A DNA stretch of 64,000 bases from assembly GCA_963971575.1 (NCBI GenBank), contig OZ020611.1, positions 2,294,001 through 2,358,000 of the forward strand. The letters are read 5' to 3'. The position numbers and the translations under genes are program-made. This DNA is from Liopterus haemorrhoidalis. Its lineage: Eukaryota > Arthropoda > Insecta > Coleoptera > Dytiscidae. Shown piece after piece: positions 11,600 through 24,218 of the stretch. The notes under the pieces are model-generated. The model saw only the letters and a list, made by a program, of their open reading frames with translations. It was not told where the DNA came from and ran no database searches. How positions within the stretch are numbered: the first letter of the stretch is position 1; each line of letters opens with the position of its first letter.

Positions 11600-11730
11600 T
11601 AACAACAATTTGTTCTACAATTAAAAATAACCTATTAGATAGATTTCAATCCGGGGCAATATTGATGTGTATTTTTTACTAATTTTATTTCAGATTATTA
11701 TTTTATAAGAAACTTGTAATCTTTGGGGGT
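11600..11730 (+). repeat. dispersed repeat, copy 1
   Basis: Contains CCTATTAGATAGAT and TTTATTTCAGATTATTA words that recur at 20690-20800 (same orientation) and at 13370-13480 and 20045-20180 (reversed). Family unknown. Confidence 0.5.
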
Positions 11731-12548
11731 TATAGGGATTTGCAGCTAAGCACCCTACCATCTGGTGAGCGTTTCATGAACTTGTGTACATCAGATAACA
11801 TTTCGTTTTGTGTATTGGTTTTGTATGTTTGTTTTTAAAGTTTTATTATAATCATTGAAAAATGTATAATACATATTGTTGTGTGCCTATGTGCAATTCA
11901 TTGAAAAGAAGAAACCCGGAAATATCGTTTCATTTGTTTCCACTAATATCAGACACCGTACGGTTCGAAACAAAATTGGGAAAGCAAGAGGTTAGGAATC
12001 GACGCGATGTTTAGATAAACAATTTAAAAATTGGAAAAAAAGTGAGCCCTTATATCAAAGTTTGCTCATTACATTTTAATGATAGTGACTACAAAAAATA
12101 TTTTCAATTTTGTATTTATTATCGCATATCTTGAAAATTCCTGTTATTGTGTGTGGGTTTGTAATGCACAAGTTTGTAGGCATAATTCATAAATCTTTAT
12201 GAACTCTCTGTTTTTTTCAGTGACTCCACACAATATTATATGCCCAGCATTGTAGATTTCTACCCCTTGATAAACAACACGGGAATTATTATTTCCCCCA
12301 ATATAGTTAAAATAATCGACAATGGAAAACCGCCATAACTTAAAACCAGATCACAAAATATAGTATTTTAGATGTTTACAAGTAATGTCACTTCACAAAA
12401 TCAGAAAATCCCAAACAATTATTTATTTTTTGTCGTTTTTTGATACACTTTTCGCTATTATTTACTAGTAAATGTCAAGTGGTATCTGATTTAGAATGGT
12501 TTCAAAAAAATCCGCGTGGCGCTACGATCTTAAAATTTTTCCCCTATA
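11731..12548 (+). mobile_element. non-autonomous THAP-carrying element, copy 1
   Basis: 818 bp, bounded by TATAGGG and CCCCTATA as short inverted ends. Nearly identical to 13484-14268 and, reversed, to 43293-44109. No clear target duplication found. It carries the THAP exon relic at 11862 and an intron-like stretch ending TTTTTTTCAG near 12220. Confidence 0.8.
11862..12091 (+). pseudogene. THAP zinc-finger exon with in-frame stop
   Basis: Begins MYNTYCCVPMCNSLKRR, then FHLFPL, and later KVCSLHFNDSDY, matching the C2-CH plan of THAP domains, which bind DNA in P-element-like transposases and their domesticated relatives. A TAG interrupts the middle. The same TAG is present in the other two copies, so the family spread in this defective state. 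Confidence 0.75.
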
Positions 12549-13365
12549 TGTAGCGTCAACAACATTATTTCGTTAATGATAATCAACATCCAATCAGCAT
12601 CATTAGAAGAACAAAAACAAAAAATTTAAAACATAAGTTCCATCACGATGAATAATCAGTGTTACAAATTGTAATAATCTGGTGAATTCCAGCAAAAGTC
12701 ACTAAAATAACCTACAATACCTTATAGTAAGATGGCGCGATATATGTGGGCTGTTTCTGGCTCCATGCCAAAACAACAGCGCGCACCAAATTTGGATACG
12801 CACAGGTAGTAAGTAATCCGATACAATACTGCAAGAATGACTTCAATATTTTTATTTAATTATTAATTTATGTTGAATTAATTCATGGGGTATATGGTAG
12901 AGGTGGTTGTTGATTAAGTTCTAGAATTATTGTAGACGTAAGAGAGCATGTGACCAAGTTGAAGGAATGAGGAATAGATTTATTTTTGGATTAGTGCCGG
13001 TCTTAAAATAACTATTATCCAACAACTGTCACATTATTTTGCAGTTGTTTTATTTTGTTACTGTTTAATTCCACTCAATGGAATCACGATTTTTTCTAAT
13101 TGAACAAGAACATATTTTTATTTTTGTGTTCAACTTTCTTTTCTCTGTCTATGATAGTTAAAAAAATCAATGGACTGATAACAGTGAAAATAAAATTCTA
13201 TTAATAAAATATTTGTTAATACAGGATTCATAAAAACGTCACGGTAATCACGTGACTGTTAAATCGTGCTGAAACGATGTAAACAAAGGTTGTTTGTCTT
13301 ATGTATCTATTTTTTCATGATTTTCATGTCCGGCAGTGAAAATTTTATTAAAGTACCAACAATTA
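12549..13365. other. noncoding interval between THAP copies
   Basis: No exon or repeat boundary that I can support. Confidence 0.35.
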
Positions 13366-13483
13366 AGGCGGCACACAACCCTATAGTTCTCAATAGTGTC
13401 TTATAAAAAACTAATAATCGGAAATAAAATTAATAATAATCTATTTATCAATTTGCAGCGAATTTTTATCTATCTAATAGAGT
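13366..13483 (-). repeat. dispersed repeat, copy 2 (reversed)
   Basis: Reverse of the repeat seen at 20690-20810: shared words TTAAGGCGGC, AATAATCGGAAATAAAATTA and CTATCTAATAG. THAP copy 2 begins directly after it. Confidence 0.55.
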
Positions 13484-14268
13484 GAGCGTTTCATGAACTT
13501 GTGTACGTCATATAACATTTCGTTTTGTGTATTGGTTTTGTATGAAGTTTGTTTTTAAAGTTTTATTATAATCATTGAAAAATGTATAATACATATTGTT
13601 GTGTGCCTATGTGCAATTCATTGAAACGAAGAAACCCGGAAATATCGTTTCATTTGTTTCCACTAATATCAGACACCGTATGGTTCGAAACAAAATTGGG
13701 AAAGCAAGAGGTTAGGAATCGACGCGATGTTTAGATAAACAATTTAAAAATTGGAAAAAAAGTGAGCCCTTGTATCAAAGTTTGCTCATTACATTTTAAT
13801 GATAGTGACTACAAAAAATATTTTCAATTTTGTATTTATTATCGCATATCTTGAAAATTCCTGTTATTGTGTGTGGGTTTGTAATGCACAAGTTTGTAGG
13901 CATAATGCATAAATCTTTATGAACTCTCTGTTTTTTACAGTGACTCCACACAATATTATATGCCCAGCATTGTAGATTTCTACCCCTTGATAAACAACAC
14001 GGGAATTATTATTTCCCCCAATATAGTTAAAATAATCGGCAATGGAAAACCGCCATAACTTAAAACCAGATCACAAAATGTAGTATTTTAGATGTTTACA
14101 AGTAATGTCACTTCACAAAATCAGAAAATCCCAAACAATTATTTATTTTTTGTCGTTTTTTGATACACTTTTCGCTATTATTTACTAGTAAATGTCCAGT
14201 GGCATCTGATTTAGAATGGTTTCAAAAAAATCCGCGTGGCGCTACGATCTTAAAATTTTTCCCCTATT
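13484..14268 (+). mobile_element. non-autonomous THAP-carrying element, copy 2
   Basis: Same as copy 1 but lacking the first about 40 bp; starts at GAGCGTTTCATG and ends CCCCTATTA. The THAP relic starts at 13582 and has the same in-frame TAG. Differs from copy 1 by only scattered substitutions. Confidence 0.8.
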
Positions 14269-14674
14269 ATCTATAACTCATATTTAGTAGGGCCGAATGT
14301 AAATATTGCAGTTGTCTTAAGCTTCATATAAATAAACAATGATTATAATATGTAAACACTTACACATCAAAAGTGTTGAGTGATAAAAATCACATTCATG
14401 CGGTAACGTCAAAAAAATCATGCATTCATGATAGTTCCGCAGGACACAAGATAAAGGCTATAAGGCGTGATTTTCTCCCTGAGTAGTGTTAATAGTAACT
14501 AAATAATTAAGAATTGCCTTTATCATAAAAAATTCTCCATATTTTATATGAGAATTACAAAAAAACTAGAACTTGATATGAAATCAAGATTTGCCATTCT
14601 AAATCACCCCTTAAAAGTGGTGGACATTTTATTTTTTAGCAGCCCTGTATAAATCAAAACAGTTATAACCTAAA
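14269..14674. other. noncoding interval
   Basis: Nothing recognised. Confidence 0.35.
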
Positions 14675-15718
14675 AAAATTATGTGAAGTGTGAATTTTCA
14701 CACATTTCAGGATTTCGCAGGTATTTAGTAAGTGAATGATTATTTGGAATGCCAAAACAAATTTTATGTTAAAATATATTTTATTAATTTTAATTCGAAT
14801 GCCTAATATCATTATTTGGGTTTCTAAATATTTGCAGTATTTTTTTTTATATAGCAAGGTTCATTAATATTTTTAAAATTGCGCCTACGGCTTCCATTGG
14901 TTGATTAAGTCATAAACTCCGCCCCTTTGATTTCGTATACATTCAAACATAGAATTAAATTATAATTTCAACACTTCCCACTGGTTATTAAATTTACCCT
15001 TTTAAAAATTAAATGCAACATTTAATTTTAATCCAAAATATAACTAGAATTTTGACAAAATAATTTAAACAAAATAAAAATGCAAAAAGAAAACAGAAAA
15101 AATAAAAATTGACGGGATTCGAACAGTAGTTTCAACTTACGAAGCGACAACGTTACCACTGTACTACGCGGGTTCACTCGTTTACTGTGTTAAATAGCGG
15201 ATTAAATATTTTACATATTTTAGTTAAAAACATAAAAAATGCGTTATTTTCCGAAAACATAATCTGATCAAAAATTCCTGTTGTACTATTCACACCAATG
15301 TACATTACTTAATTTTTTCAGATTTTTAGTTTAAACCATCTGGGCTACAGGATGTGGGACAATTTTTTTTTGCACAATTTTGGCAAAAATCGCTTCAAAA
15401 TAATTTATTTTACAAAAATAAAATTTTGATCGTTAATCCACGTACCAAGGGCTTTCATTTGATACCCTACACAGAAGTATAAAAAAATATTTTTTTTTTC
15501 GATGAGCATATATTTGTTTATATTTTTAGGGGGATATGTTTTTTAGATGTTTTAGTATTTTTCCTATGTGCGGATCAAAAAGTTGTATAAGCATGCCAAA
15601 TTTCAACTCTTTAGGTTTAGCCGTTTGGCTACAATTTTTACCGAACAAACAGACAGACAGACATACGACAAAATGACGGTATAAGGGTATTTTGGTCATA
15701 CCTACAAAACCCTAAAAA
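14675..15718 (-). mobile_element. DINE-1/Helentron-like element, copy A (minus)
   Basis: Family plan, read on the minus strand: AGGGTTTTGTAGGTATGACC start, short GTCT tract (short here), CGGTAAAAATTGTAGCC block, about 400 bp conserved body, tRNA-like segment, second conserved body, then CCTGCGAAATCCTGAAATGTG and the hairpin GTGTGAAAATTCACAC near the 3' end. The tRNA-like segment has box A TAGTACAGTGG (15157-15167) and box B GTTCGAATCCC (15114-15124). No protein is encoded. Confidence 0.75.
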
Positions 15719-16022
15719 GAATCTGATATTTTAGGAAACAGTGTTTATCAATGTTTGTAGGTTAGAATAAACATTTTCAGTTCTTTCTGTTGGCATGTTT
15801 TTATAAAACTAAAATTCCATGTCATTTTGATCATGCGCATACATACATTCGTGGCAGTTTAAACTGAGGAGCCATTTCTTCCATTTTACTTCGTCAACAG
15901 AGATTTTGTCAATGTAGTAAGATAGGCTTGCGCAGTATAAAAGTATTAAATATATGTATTTTTAATATTTAATATTTATTTACAAAGGTAACATTTAAAT
16001 CAGAGGTTATCAATCTTTCTTA
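15719..16022. other. noncoding interval
   Basis: Nothing recognised. Confidence 0.35.
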
Positions 16023-16280
16023 GGCCCGGTCTTTCCACCTGCTGGTAAATCTCTAGGTAACTATCTGACAGATAAGGTTATCTGGAACTTCATCTGCTGA
16101 ATAAATTTCAATACCAATCAGTGAATTCAATACGTCAGTCTCATTATCCGTTAAATAACTATCCAATAGATAAATTTGTATTGAAAGACGGGTTGACATT
16201 TATTCAGCACATAAAGTATCACATAACCTTATCTGTCTGATAGTTACCTAGAGATTTACCTGAAGGTGATAGAATGGGCC
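16023..16280. mobile_element. PIF/Harbinger-type MITE
   Basis: 258 bp with long inverted ends: GGCCCGGTCTTTCCACC with TAAATCTCTAGGTAACTATC on the left, and the reverse on the right ending ATGGGCC. The flanks are TTA on both sides (16020-16022 and 16281-16283), the target duplication expected for PIF/Harbinger. Confidence 0.85.
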
Positions 16281-16283
16281 TTA

Positions 16284-16810
16284 GTCAGTCCCACATTTTT
16301 GAAGAATCATAAATCTGTTGTCACATCTAGTATAAGTGAAATATGAAAAGGTCTTTTTATGTACAGCAATATTCCTGTTATTGCAGTACTGATTATTGTG
16401 GTTTTCGAATTATCGTGGTTTACGCGTCTATAATAAAATGCGGTAAACTTTCCAAAACTGGAGAAATGTAGATTCTTCTAATGATATCACAAGGCCATGT
16501 TTAGGGGTCATGTACATCAAGGTTGCTGATGTTATGAAAAATATCAATTAGGGAATAAAAATATATAAATTCACATTTTTATAAAGTTAAACTGAATAAT
16601 TAGACTTTGTTGCAATCTTTCATCATGTGGAATGGCTTTCTTTAATCTCCAAATAGTTTATTTTTCCATCTGGCAACCGGCCAATGATATTATTTAACAT
16701 TATAACACAAACAACCAGGGGCGGGGTCTGTACATTCCGGAAGGGTCTTTTTTAAAACATGCGAGGCCAGAAAAAAGAATGTTAGTTTATGTAATTTTTA
16801 TAATCTGAAA
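16284..16810. other. noncoding interval
   Basis: Nothing recognised. Confidence 0.35.
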
Positions 16811-17290
16811 AACATAAAACTGGCAATAATGCGAAGTGTGTATTTATCATATTTCAGGATTTTGTAGGTATTTAATAACAGAGGGCTTGAATTACTTTTC
16901 GTCCATTAATCTAAGTACTGAGAACTTTCATTTAGTACCCTACAACTAATTTGAAAAAAAAAAATCAAAAAATTGTTTATCAGGGGTGGGCAAATCTTTC
17001 GGCTGTCGGGCCACATTACGGATGAAAATTTGAAGGCGGGCCGAAAAAAATTTTGATATTCCTTTTGATTAAAACAAAAATTTAAAAAAACAACTGTTTT
17101 ATTTATTGCACCAAAAAACAACAAAAGAGATGTAAATATCATAAAATTTTTCGGTTCCTTATATTTTACTGTTAAAGAGATTTTTTTAAAATGTCTATTT
17201 GATTCAGAAAGGTTCCTGAGTCGTCTAGATTCAGCTGTTTGGCCACAATTTCTACCGTACAGACAGATACATGAGTAAAGGTAAAGAGAC
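16811..17290 (-). repeat. decayed DINE-1-like copy with a hAT end inside
   Basis: The hairpin/CAGGATTTTGTAGG end is near 16830-16870 and the TTTGGCCACAATTTCTACCG plus ACAGACAG end near 17229-17270. At 16981 CAGGGGTGGGCAAA begins, a hAT-type terminus. Its partner end is not found. Confidence 0.5.
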
Positions 17291-17558
17291 TAGGAGTTAT
17301 ACATTTTAATTATAGTCAATAAAAAATTAACTGGCCATTTTGGTATTCACGAGCCACCATTTGTATATGGGTATATTAATAATGGTTGTTTAAATAAAAA
17401 TTCTGGTGTAATACTCGTCATAAAATTTATTATCAAATGATTAGAGACGTTTCGATTGGGCATCCAATCATCTTCAGTCTAATATAGAGTCAAGTTGTAA
17501 AAATATGATGTTTAAAAAATTTCACATTACAATGCATGGTTTGGACAGGAACGTCATT
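17291..17558. other. noncoding interval
   Basis: Nothing recognised. Confidence 0.3.
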
Positions 17559-17566
17559 GTCTAGCC

Positions 17567-17945
17567 CAGTGGTTCCCAACCTTTTTTTGTGGTGAGCACC
17601 CCTTTAAATGTGAAAATAAGCTCCCGCACCCCCATAAAAAATGTGTTCAAATTTTTTTAGTTGATATGTCAAATTGATCAAAATAAAAAGTGAAGAGCAA
17701 AAAAAAAAGAAATCGCATGAATATTTCTTTAAAATTGATCAAATTAATTGATGTAGCATTCAGCGGTTCTTAACCTTAATAAAATTAGAAAGAAAATATA
17801 CTTATTGAAAAATAATTTTTTATTATTATTTAAATAAACTAGATTTTTTATATAAATTTTATAAATTTCTATAAATCGTCTCGCACTTCTCAAAATGCTT
17901 TCCCGCACCCTTGGGGGTGCCGGCACGCCCGGTTGGGAACCACTG
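17567..17945. mobile_element. hAT MITE with 8-bp target duplication
   Basis: Inverted ends CAGTGGTTCCCAACC and GGTTGGGAACCACTG. It is flanked by GTCTAGCC on both sides (17559-17566, 17946-17953), the 8-bp duplication typical of hAT elements. 379 bp, no intact coding sequence. Confidence 0.92.
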
Positions 17946-17953
17946 GTCTAGCC

Positions 17954-19345
17954 GATGGCCTGTCCTACACCATATATATGGATATTGTTACGAATTATCT
18001 CAAAATCGCTTGAGTGAAAACAGAGTAATATCCTAAAAAGGATTGATATTTGACATCTAAAACGTTCAATATTTGTTATAATATACTTTTTTTGTGTCAT
18101 ATATGTATATGGAAAGTAACAATTACACCAGTATTAGCACACAAAAAAAAATCAAATCAATTTAAATAATTAGTTCATTGTAATTGTAATTTAATAATTG
18201 TAATGTGTTGGCCACATTAGACCTATTGTGTACATTTTTAAACAGTCAGCTTTACAGAAATCCTTCGATTTGCGCGGTTTCTTATTGCGTGATTGGGTAA
18301 TTACTACAAATATTTCAAAAAGCTCGACGACAATTGAATTGAGTTCCATAGTTAAAAAAGTTATAAATTATAAATTGTTTTTACTCATTATTTATTTATA
18401 TGCGTACAAATATTTATATTTATTGAAAACATATAAATTAATTGTTTAAAACTGCTCAACCATGATTTACATTACGTATATTCGTACTGTACTGTGTTTT
18501 CCGAAACGTAACCATCGCGTAAATCGAGGGATGACTGTATTTAAATTGATCGAATATCTGATTAATATTTGTTAAATTGTTTTTTAACTAAAAAAGTATT
18601 AGTATAGTTTAACTAATCAGTTAGTGAGTTTTGTTTGATAGAAAAAACATAATCCACATGCGTCTATTTCACAAATTATTTCTAAAAAATCACTCAGCAA
18701 GACAAACTTAATTTTAAAAAATCACAAGCAAATACTAAATATTCAGATATGAAGCACTATAATCTCACTTCAAAATATAGGATAGATATAAAAATGTTTA
18801 AAACCACAAGCAAAAAAATCCCTATTCCACTTAAAAAAGCACTAGATTTGTGTTAAGATAAGCACGTTCCACTTAGGCCGGTTAAATTCACTATCACTTA
18901 TTATCACTTGTCACTTGCTTACCTTGTCGTTTATCGTAAAGGTAGTCAGAGGTTGAGTTCTTGTCCAGTTGAAGGTAGGACTACCACTTATTCGAATGGC
19001 CAAGTGGTTGGGATGTCGCTCCTAGTCTATAGGACGGGCTTTGCACACGACACACACTGGAGGGGGGGACTCTTTTACTGTTAGTACACTAGGACAGATT
19101 TAGACCTTTGAGCAAGCTTCTAATTATAAAGTTGGGAGTCAGTTGCATGAGCGGACACACATTGTGACGTGTTTTGACGGACCAACTTTCTAATTATTTG
19201 TTTTGTTAATTAATGTATTAAACATATATACCGGCAGGTCTTCTACGATGGTTATACGAAAATGAATGATCCATATCTCCTCTTGGTGGCCTATGATTGC
19301 TACCCAACGCTGTGGTAGTTTTTGAATGATTCTCTACGACAGTTT
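17954..19345. other. noncoding AT-rich interval
   Basis: No exon recognised. Near 18997-19020 a tRNA box A-like GGCCAAGTGGTTGGG occurs without a matching box B. Confidence 0.35.
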
Positions 19346-19531
19346 ATCTAAAGCAATGATGTCCAACCGAAATCGTTTGTTGGGCTCAAAAAAATCTTAC
19401 TGGTCGATTGTGGACCTCATATATAAACAGAATAATAATCACACTACTCTATTTTATATCCTTTAATAATTTTATTTAATATCATCAATAAAATTAAAAA
19501 TCAAGCTTCAAATTAAATTTAAATGTGAAAC

Positions 19532-19726
19532 TTATGTTTTTATATAATTTGCTAATATTTTAATATCAACTGGTAATTTAGTCAATGCGCAACGCAATTG
19601 ATTCTTCATATTTTCATTCGTCAGCCTATATCGATTCTTCGATTTAACGATTTTAAGTTTCCAGAAGAAAGATTCACAGACATAGGTAATTCCTATTGCA
19701 GCTGTAATGCTAATTGCTAGTGGCAT
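19532..19726 (-). pseudogene. hAT transposase dimerisation-domain fragment
   Basis: The minus strand keeps GITYVCESFFWKLKIVKSK, then YRLTNENMKNQLRCALTKL, the C-terminal hATC dimerisation block of ZBED-like hAT transposases. About 65 codons remain. The flank near 19355 (CAATGATGTCCAACC) resembles a hAT terminus. Confidence 0.75.
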
Positions 19727-19734
19727 TAATATAT

Positions 19735-21005
19735 ATTGCTTCGACCATTTTGACTATTTAGAACTTTTGTTTGTCTGCCTGTCTATCTGTATGTCTGTCT
19801 CTGGGTCTATGTGTCCAATTAAAACCAAAAAACTACTAGTCGGATTTTAATGAAATTTTGTATATTGGTTATATTTCCACTTCTATGATAAGATACTTTT
19901 TACGGGCTTATCTCTGTTAACAAATTCCCGCTTTAACGAAATATTTTGAAAATCTGCTATTAAACAACCAATATCCATCTTTATGTCCGTCAGTGCATTT
20001 ATCTCTTATGCAAACCCCAATCGAGGTTACTTTTTACTGCCATACCTAGGTTAAGGCTGCGTATAACCCCCAGAGGTTACTAGTTTCTTATACCAAACTA
20101 ACAATCTGAAATAAAATTAGTATCAACCTATACATCAAATTTTGCACCGAATTTGTATTTATCTAATATGATAGTTTTAATTGTAGAAACATTTATAGTA
20201 AAAATATTATCGCTCAATAACTTAAAAATAGACATCAGCGATATTGTTCTGTAATTTTTTAAATCTATTTGTAGGTTTCGAATAACTTTTATATTTATAT
20301 AGTTTTGTGTAGAATTGTTTAAATAATACGTCAATTTTTTTTCGACTTGATTACTTATAGTTTAGAGCCTTCGTCGAAAAATATTATACTTAAAGATAAT
20401 AGAATGCCACTTAGTCCACGTATTCTTCACGAAAAATAAATCATTTTTACCCATAACACCAATTTTTAAAACTGCGGCAGATTCAAGAGGGCGGCAAAAA
20501 TAGATTACCAAGAACAATAACTATAAGTAATTTTCACAATACAGCAAAATAGCTACAATCATATTTATAGAATGAAGCTTTAGGTACAATTTGCCGCATC
20601 GTACGCAAATATGCGTCGATTGGTTTACAAGATGGCGTCTATAATGCAATTTGCTTATTTACAACTACCTAACAGTTTTTTCTACAATTAAAAATATCCT
20701 ATTAGATAGATAAAAATTCGCTGCAAATTTTGGTATATAGATTGTTATTAATTTTATTTCCGATTATTAGTTTTGTATAAGAAACTATTAAGGACTATAT
20801 GGTTGTGCGCCGCCTTAACTAATTCCCGCTTTAACGAAATATTTTGTAAATCTGCTATTAAACAACAAATATCTAGCTTTATGTCCGTCAGTCTGTTTCT
20901 CTCTTATTCTCCAATCGAGGATACTTTTAACGGGCGTATCTTGGTTAACGAATTCCCGCCTTAACGAAATATTTTGTAAATCTGCTATCAAACAACTTTT
21001 TTTCC
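19735..21005. repeat. dispersed and partly tandem repeat region
   Basis: The block TTCCCGCTTTAACGAAATAT with AAATCTGCTAT occurs at about 19925, 20822 and 20950. The words CCTATTAGATAGATAAAAAT and TTTATTTCCGATTATTAG (20697-20770) match the repeat at 11600 and, reversed, 13370 and 20050. Family unknown; no coding frame stands out. Confidence 0.55.
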
Positions 21006-21650
21006 CGTTTTTTCTGTTTGAAGAAGAAGAATTGAATATGGATCAACCATTCTGCCAGAGCATAGCATTTAAGTTCATACCATTAAATACAAAATATGAT
21101 AATTGCAAATTAAATATTTACATATTCATTGCCAGAATATTGTAGGTTCGCCTAAATAAAATAACATTCCAGTATTTCAGACTGGCCAGAATGGTCCACA
21201 GGGCCATTGGAATGAAATAAACACTACTGATCCACTACGCTGACCGGCCGGCTAGTTTTCGTTATTGTAAATGAATACGCCTAATGAAGGTCGAATTTCT
21301 ATTAATAAACTAAAAGCTATATTTTAATTGAATTACTTAATTTGAGAATGAATCTGCATTTGCTGATTTCTCTGGTTATTTTTGTTTTAGAAGAATGTAT
21401 TCTGATGACTAAGTGATCTAATTTTAATTCGCGCGTCACAACTTTTTCTTCTAAGAAAAAAAAAATCATAAATAACAATGTGTTTCACTAGACCTCTTAC
21501 GTAAACAGTACTTTTTTTTTAATTAACCATTGCACAATTTTTCTGCCAATTTTAACATTTAATAATAGTTAATTACATGTAATAAAGTAATTAAACCTGT
21601 TTGGAAATACATGCAAAAATCGTCATTTACCACTAAACATGTATTATATA
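21006..21650. other. noncoding AT-rich interval
   Basis: Nothing recognised. Confidence 0.35.
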
Positions 21651-22012
21651 GGTACCATATTTTTCGGACCATAAGAATTATGGTCCAAATGCGGTACCAT
21701 CCGGTGCCTGCGGTGCGGACAATAAGACGCACCCCAAATTTATGAAACAATTTTTAGAAAAATATTTATTATTACGATAACTTGTACCAGGAACATTCTG
21801 TTTATCTTCACTCTCTGTACTATCTCACCCGTCTCGTTAATGTCACTGTTCGTATTATTTTCGTCTGAACTATTGTAGTCAATCACTTCAAAACCCAAGT
21901 CATCTTCGATACTATCCAATGCGTTGCTTATACCGCATTTCTTAAAAGACTTTATAATCGTCTTTTCTTTTACAGCTTTCCATGAATTTTTTACCCAGGT
22001 ATTTCTGAAATT
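21651..22012 (-). pseudogene. pogo-like transposase C-terminal fragment with terminus
   Basis: The minus strand from 22010 down reads like WVKNSWKAVKEKTIIKSFKKCGISNALDSIEDD, shown here in parts: WVKNSWKAV, then SFKKCGISNALD. This is a conserved block of pogo/DDE transposases (CENP-B/Jerky kind). An end-like segment TACCATATTTTTCGGACC lies at 21652. The right side is cut by the DINE-1-like copy. Confidence 0.65.
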
Positions 22013-22048
22013 GTGGTAAAAATTGTAGCCAAACGGCTAAACCTAGAG

Positions 22049-22695
22049 CAGTGATGGCGAACCTATGACACGCGTGTCACGAGTGACACGTCAAGATATT
22101 TTGGGTGACACGCATCGTTTACGGACGGGCTTCAAGTGTTTGTCGAGGTCCAAGATTGAGAATCTGGAAAGAAATCGGTTGAAGAATGAAAAAAAGTGTC
22201 ACTATGAACAGGAAATTTGGAGCACTTGGAACTGATTACCAGACGCCTTTAGCACTTTGAAAAATCTAGCGACGGATTTATTCAAAATTTTTTCCTCTAC
22301 GTACTTTTGTGAGACCTTACTTTACGCGTTAAATAATATTAAACCCAATAAAAGAAACCGACTGATAGATGAAGTTAGTAGCGCTTGCTTGGGCTTGAAG
22401 TGCACGAAATACCAACCTTCAATTGAAGATTTAGCAAATGCAAATCAGCAACAAAAAAGTCACTAAGAGAATTATTTGTTTTACCTTTTTTAACAAATAA
22501 ATATATCAAAAATGTAACTATTTTTTTATTCGGGCTGCAAATATCACAAAATAATGGATATTTTTAGACGTGAGTTAATTAGTTACATTTTTTGGCGCAC
22601 AGCAACAGAGGCTATTTGCGCCTTTCTAGACGTGACACAAGATAATTTTTATTTCAAATTTTGACACACCGGGCTCAAAAGGTTCGCCATCACTG
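22049..22695 (+). mobile_element. hAT element with transposase fragment, 8-bp target duplication
   Basis: Ends CAGTGATGGCGAACC and GGTTCGCCATCACTG are inverted repeats. ACCTAGAG flanks both sides (22041-22048 and 22696-22703). 647 bp, so a deletion derivative. Confidence 0.93.
22257..22466 (+). pseudogene. hAT transposase C-terminal fragment
   Basis: The frame contains FSSTYFCETLLYALNNIK, RNRLIDEVSSACLGLKCT and YQPSIEDLA, the C-terminal dimerisation region of Charlie/ZBED5-like hAT transposases. It lies inside the hAT element and lacks the catalytic part. Confidence 0.8.
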
Positions 22696-23758
22696 ACCTA
22701 GAGAGTTGAAATCTGGCATGCTTATACAACTCTTTGACCCGCACATAGGTGAAATACTAAAACATCTAAAAGACATATCCCTCAAAAAATATAAACAAAT
22801 ATGTACTCATCGAAAAAAAATATATATTTTTTTAAATTCTGAGTAGGGTACCAAATGAAAGCCCTTAGTACGTGGATTAATGATCAAATTTTTATTTTTG
22901 CAAAATAAATTATTTTGATGCGATTTTTGCTAAAATTGTGCAAAAACAAATTTGTCCCACACCCTGTAGCCCAGATGGTTTAAACTAAAAATCTGAAAAA
23001 ATTCTAAGTAATGTACATTGGTGTGAACCGGAATAGTACAACAGGAATTTTTGATCAGATTATGTTTTTGAAAAATAACGCATTTTTTATGTTTTTTTGG
23101 TTGACGATGCACAAAAGTTATACTCATATAACACATTAAGTTATTAAGCTTATCGTGGTCTAGTGGCTACGTTGTGCGCTAACTACACAGATTTATTATT
23201 CACTACACAGGTTCGTTCCTTGCTTAAGGAGTCAATTTTTTTTTGTTTTTTTTTTTTTTATTTTGTTTAAATTAATTTGTTAAAATTCTAGTTATATTTC
23301 AGCAAATTTTGAATTTAATTTTTAAGAGCGTAAATTTAATAACCAATTGGAATTTATGGAAATATATTTATATTATTATTATTATATTCTATGTGTCATT
23401 TATACAAAACCAGAGGAGCGGAGCGTATGATTTAAGACAACCAATGAAAGCCATAGGCGCAATTTTCAAAATTTTAATGAACCTTGTTATATAAAAAAAA
23501 TACTGCACATATTTAGAAACCTTGATAATGGTATTAGGTATTCGAATTAAAATAAACAAAGAAATATTTTAACATAAAATTTGTTTTTAAAGTTCTTAGA
23601 TTAACAGACGATAAATTATTTTAAAAAGATCGTTCATTTTGCCGTGGTTACTACAACGCAAAATTTGTCCTACACACTCAGCATGCCGCCTTCACTTATT
23701 ATATACCTGCGAAACCCTGCAATGTGTGAAAATTCACACTTAACATCAATTTTTGATA

Positions 23759-24218
23759 AAGAAGTTCTAGAAAGTTGTATTGCCGGGGGGGGGGGGGGGT
23801 TGTTAGATGTACCTGTAGGACAGGTAGTGCGGATATATTTAGTGTTTTGTGTAAAATATTTGTGTTGGTGCCGTAGCCGATGCTCAACAATGAATCATTT
23901 GGCTGAGACATCCACAGCGAATATTGGCAAAACCACAACTCACTCGCACATCCAATTAAATAACACCCGTATAAATATGTTGGAAAAATACATAATTACT
24001 CATTTGACAACCGTTCACCTATTTACTAATGAGGTGACTCACCGCTTATAAAACGATCACACTAACAATTACAGGCAAGCTTTGATCGTAATTTGATTCT
24101 CTTCTACAATACCCTTGTATTAAACAATTCTTAATAAATAGAAGACAAAACACACACACTCTGATTAGACTGTCCCATAGTACCTATTTGTACACACATC
24201 GGAAAAGTCTAGGGATAT
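23759..24218. other. noncoding interval with a G-homopolymer
   Basis: A run of G bases at about 23784-23798 stands out. The open frame over it has no recognisable domain. Positions 24195-24217 share TCGGAAAAGTCTAGGGATAT with the reverse of 28745-28768. Confidence 0.4.

Larger units (their letters stand above)
22013..23758 (+). mobile_element. DINE-1/Helentron-like element, copy B (5' truncated, hAT inserted)
   Basis: Begins in the GGTAAAAATTGTAGCC block, is interrupted at 22049-22695 by a hAT element, then continues through the conserved body to the 3' hairpin GTGTGAAAATTCACAC near 23724. The tRNA-like segment has box A TGGTCTAGTGG (23156-23166) and box B GGTTCGTTCC (23210-23219). Confidence 0.75.

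Noticed and set aside
23151..23225. Possible functional tRNA gene
   Set aside because: Box A and box B are present but the acceptor and anticodon arms do not pair; treated as a tRNA-like segment of the repeat.
23644..24051. 135-codon open frame over a poly-G run
   Set aside because: It covers the end of a DINE-1-like copy and a G homopolymer; no domain, biased composition.
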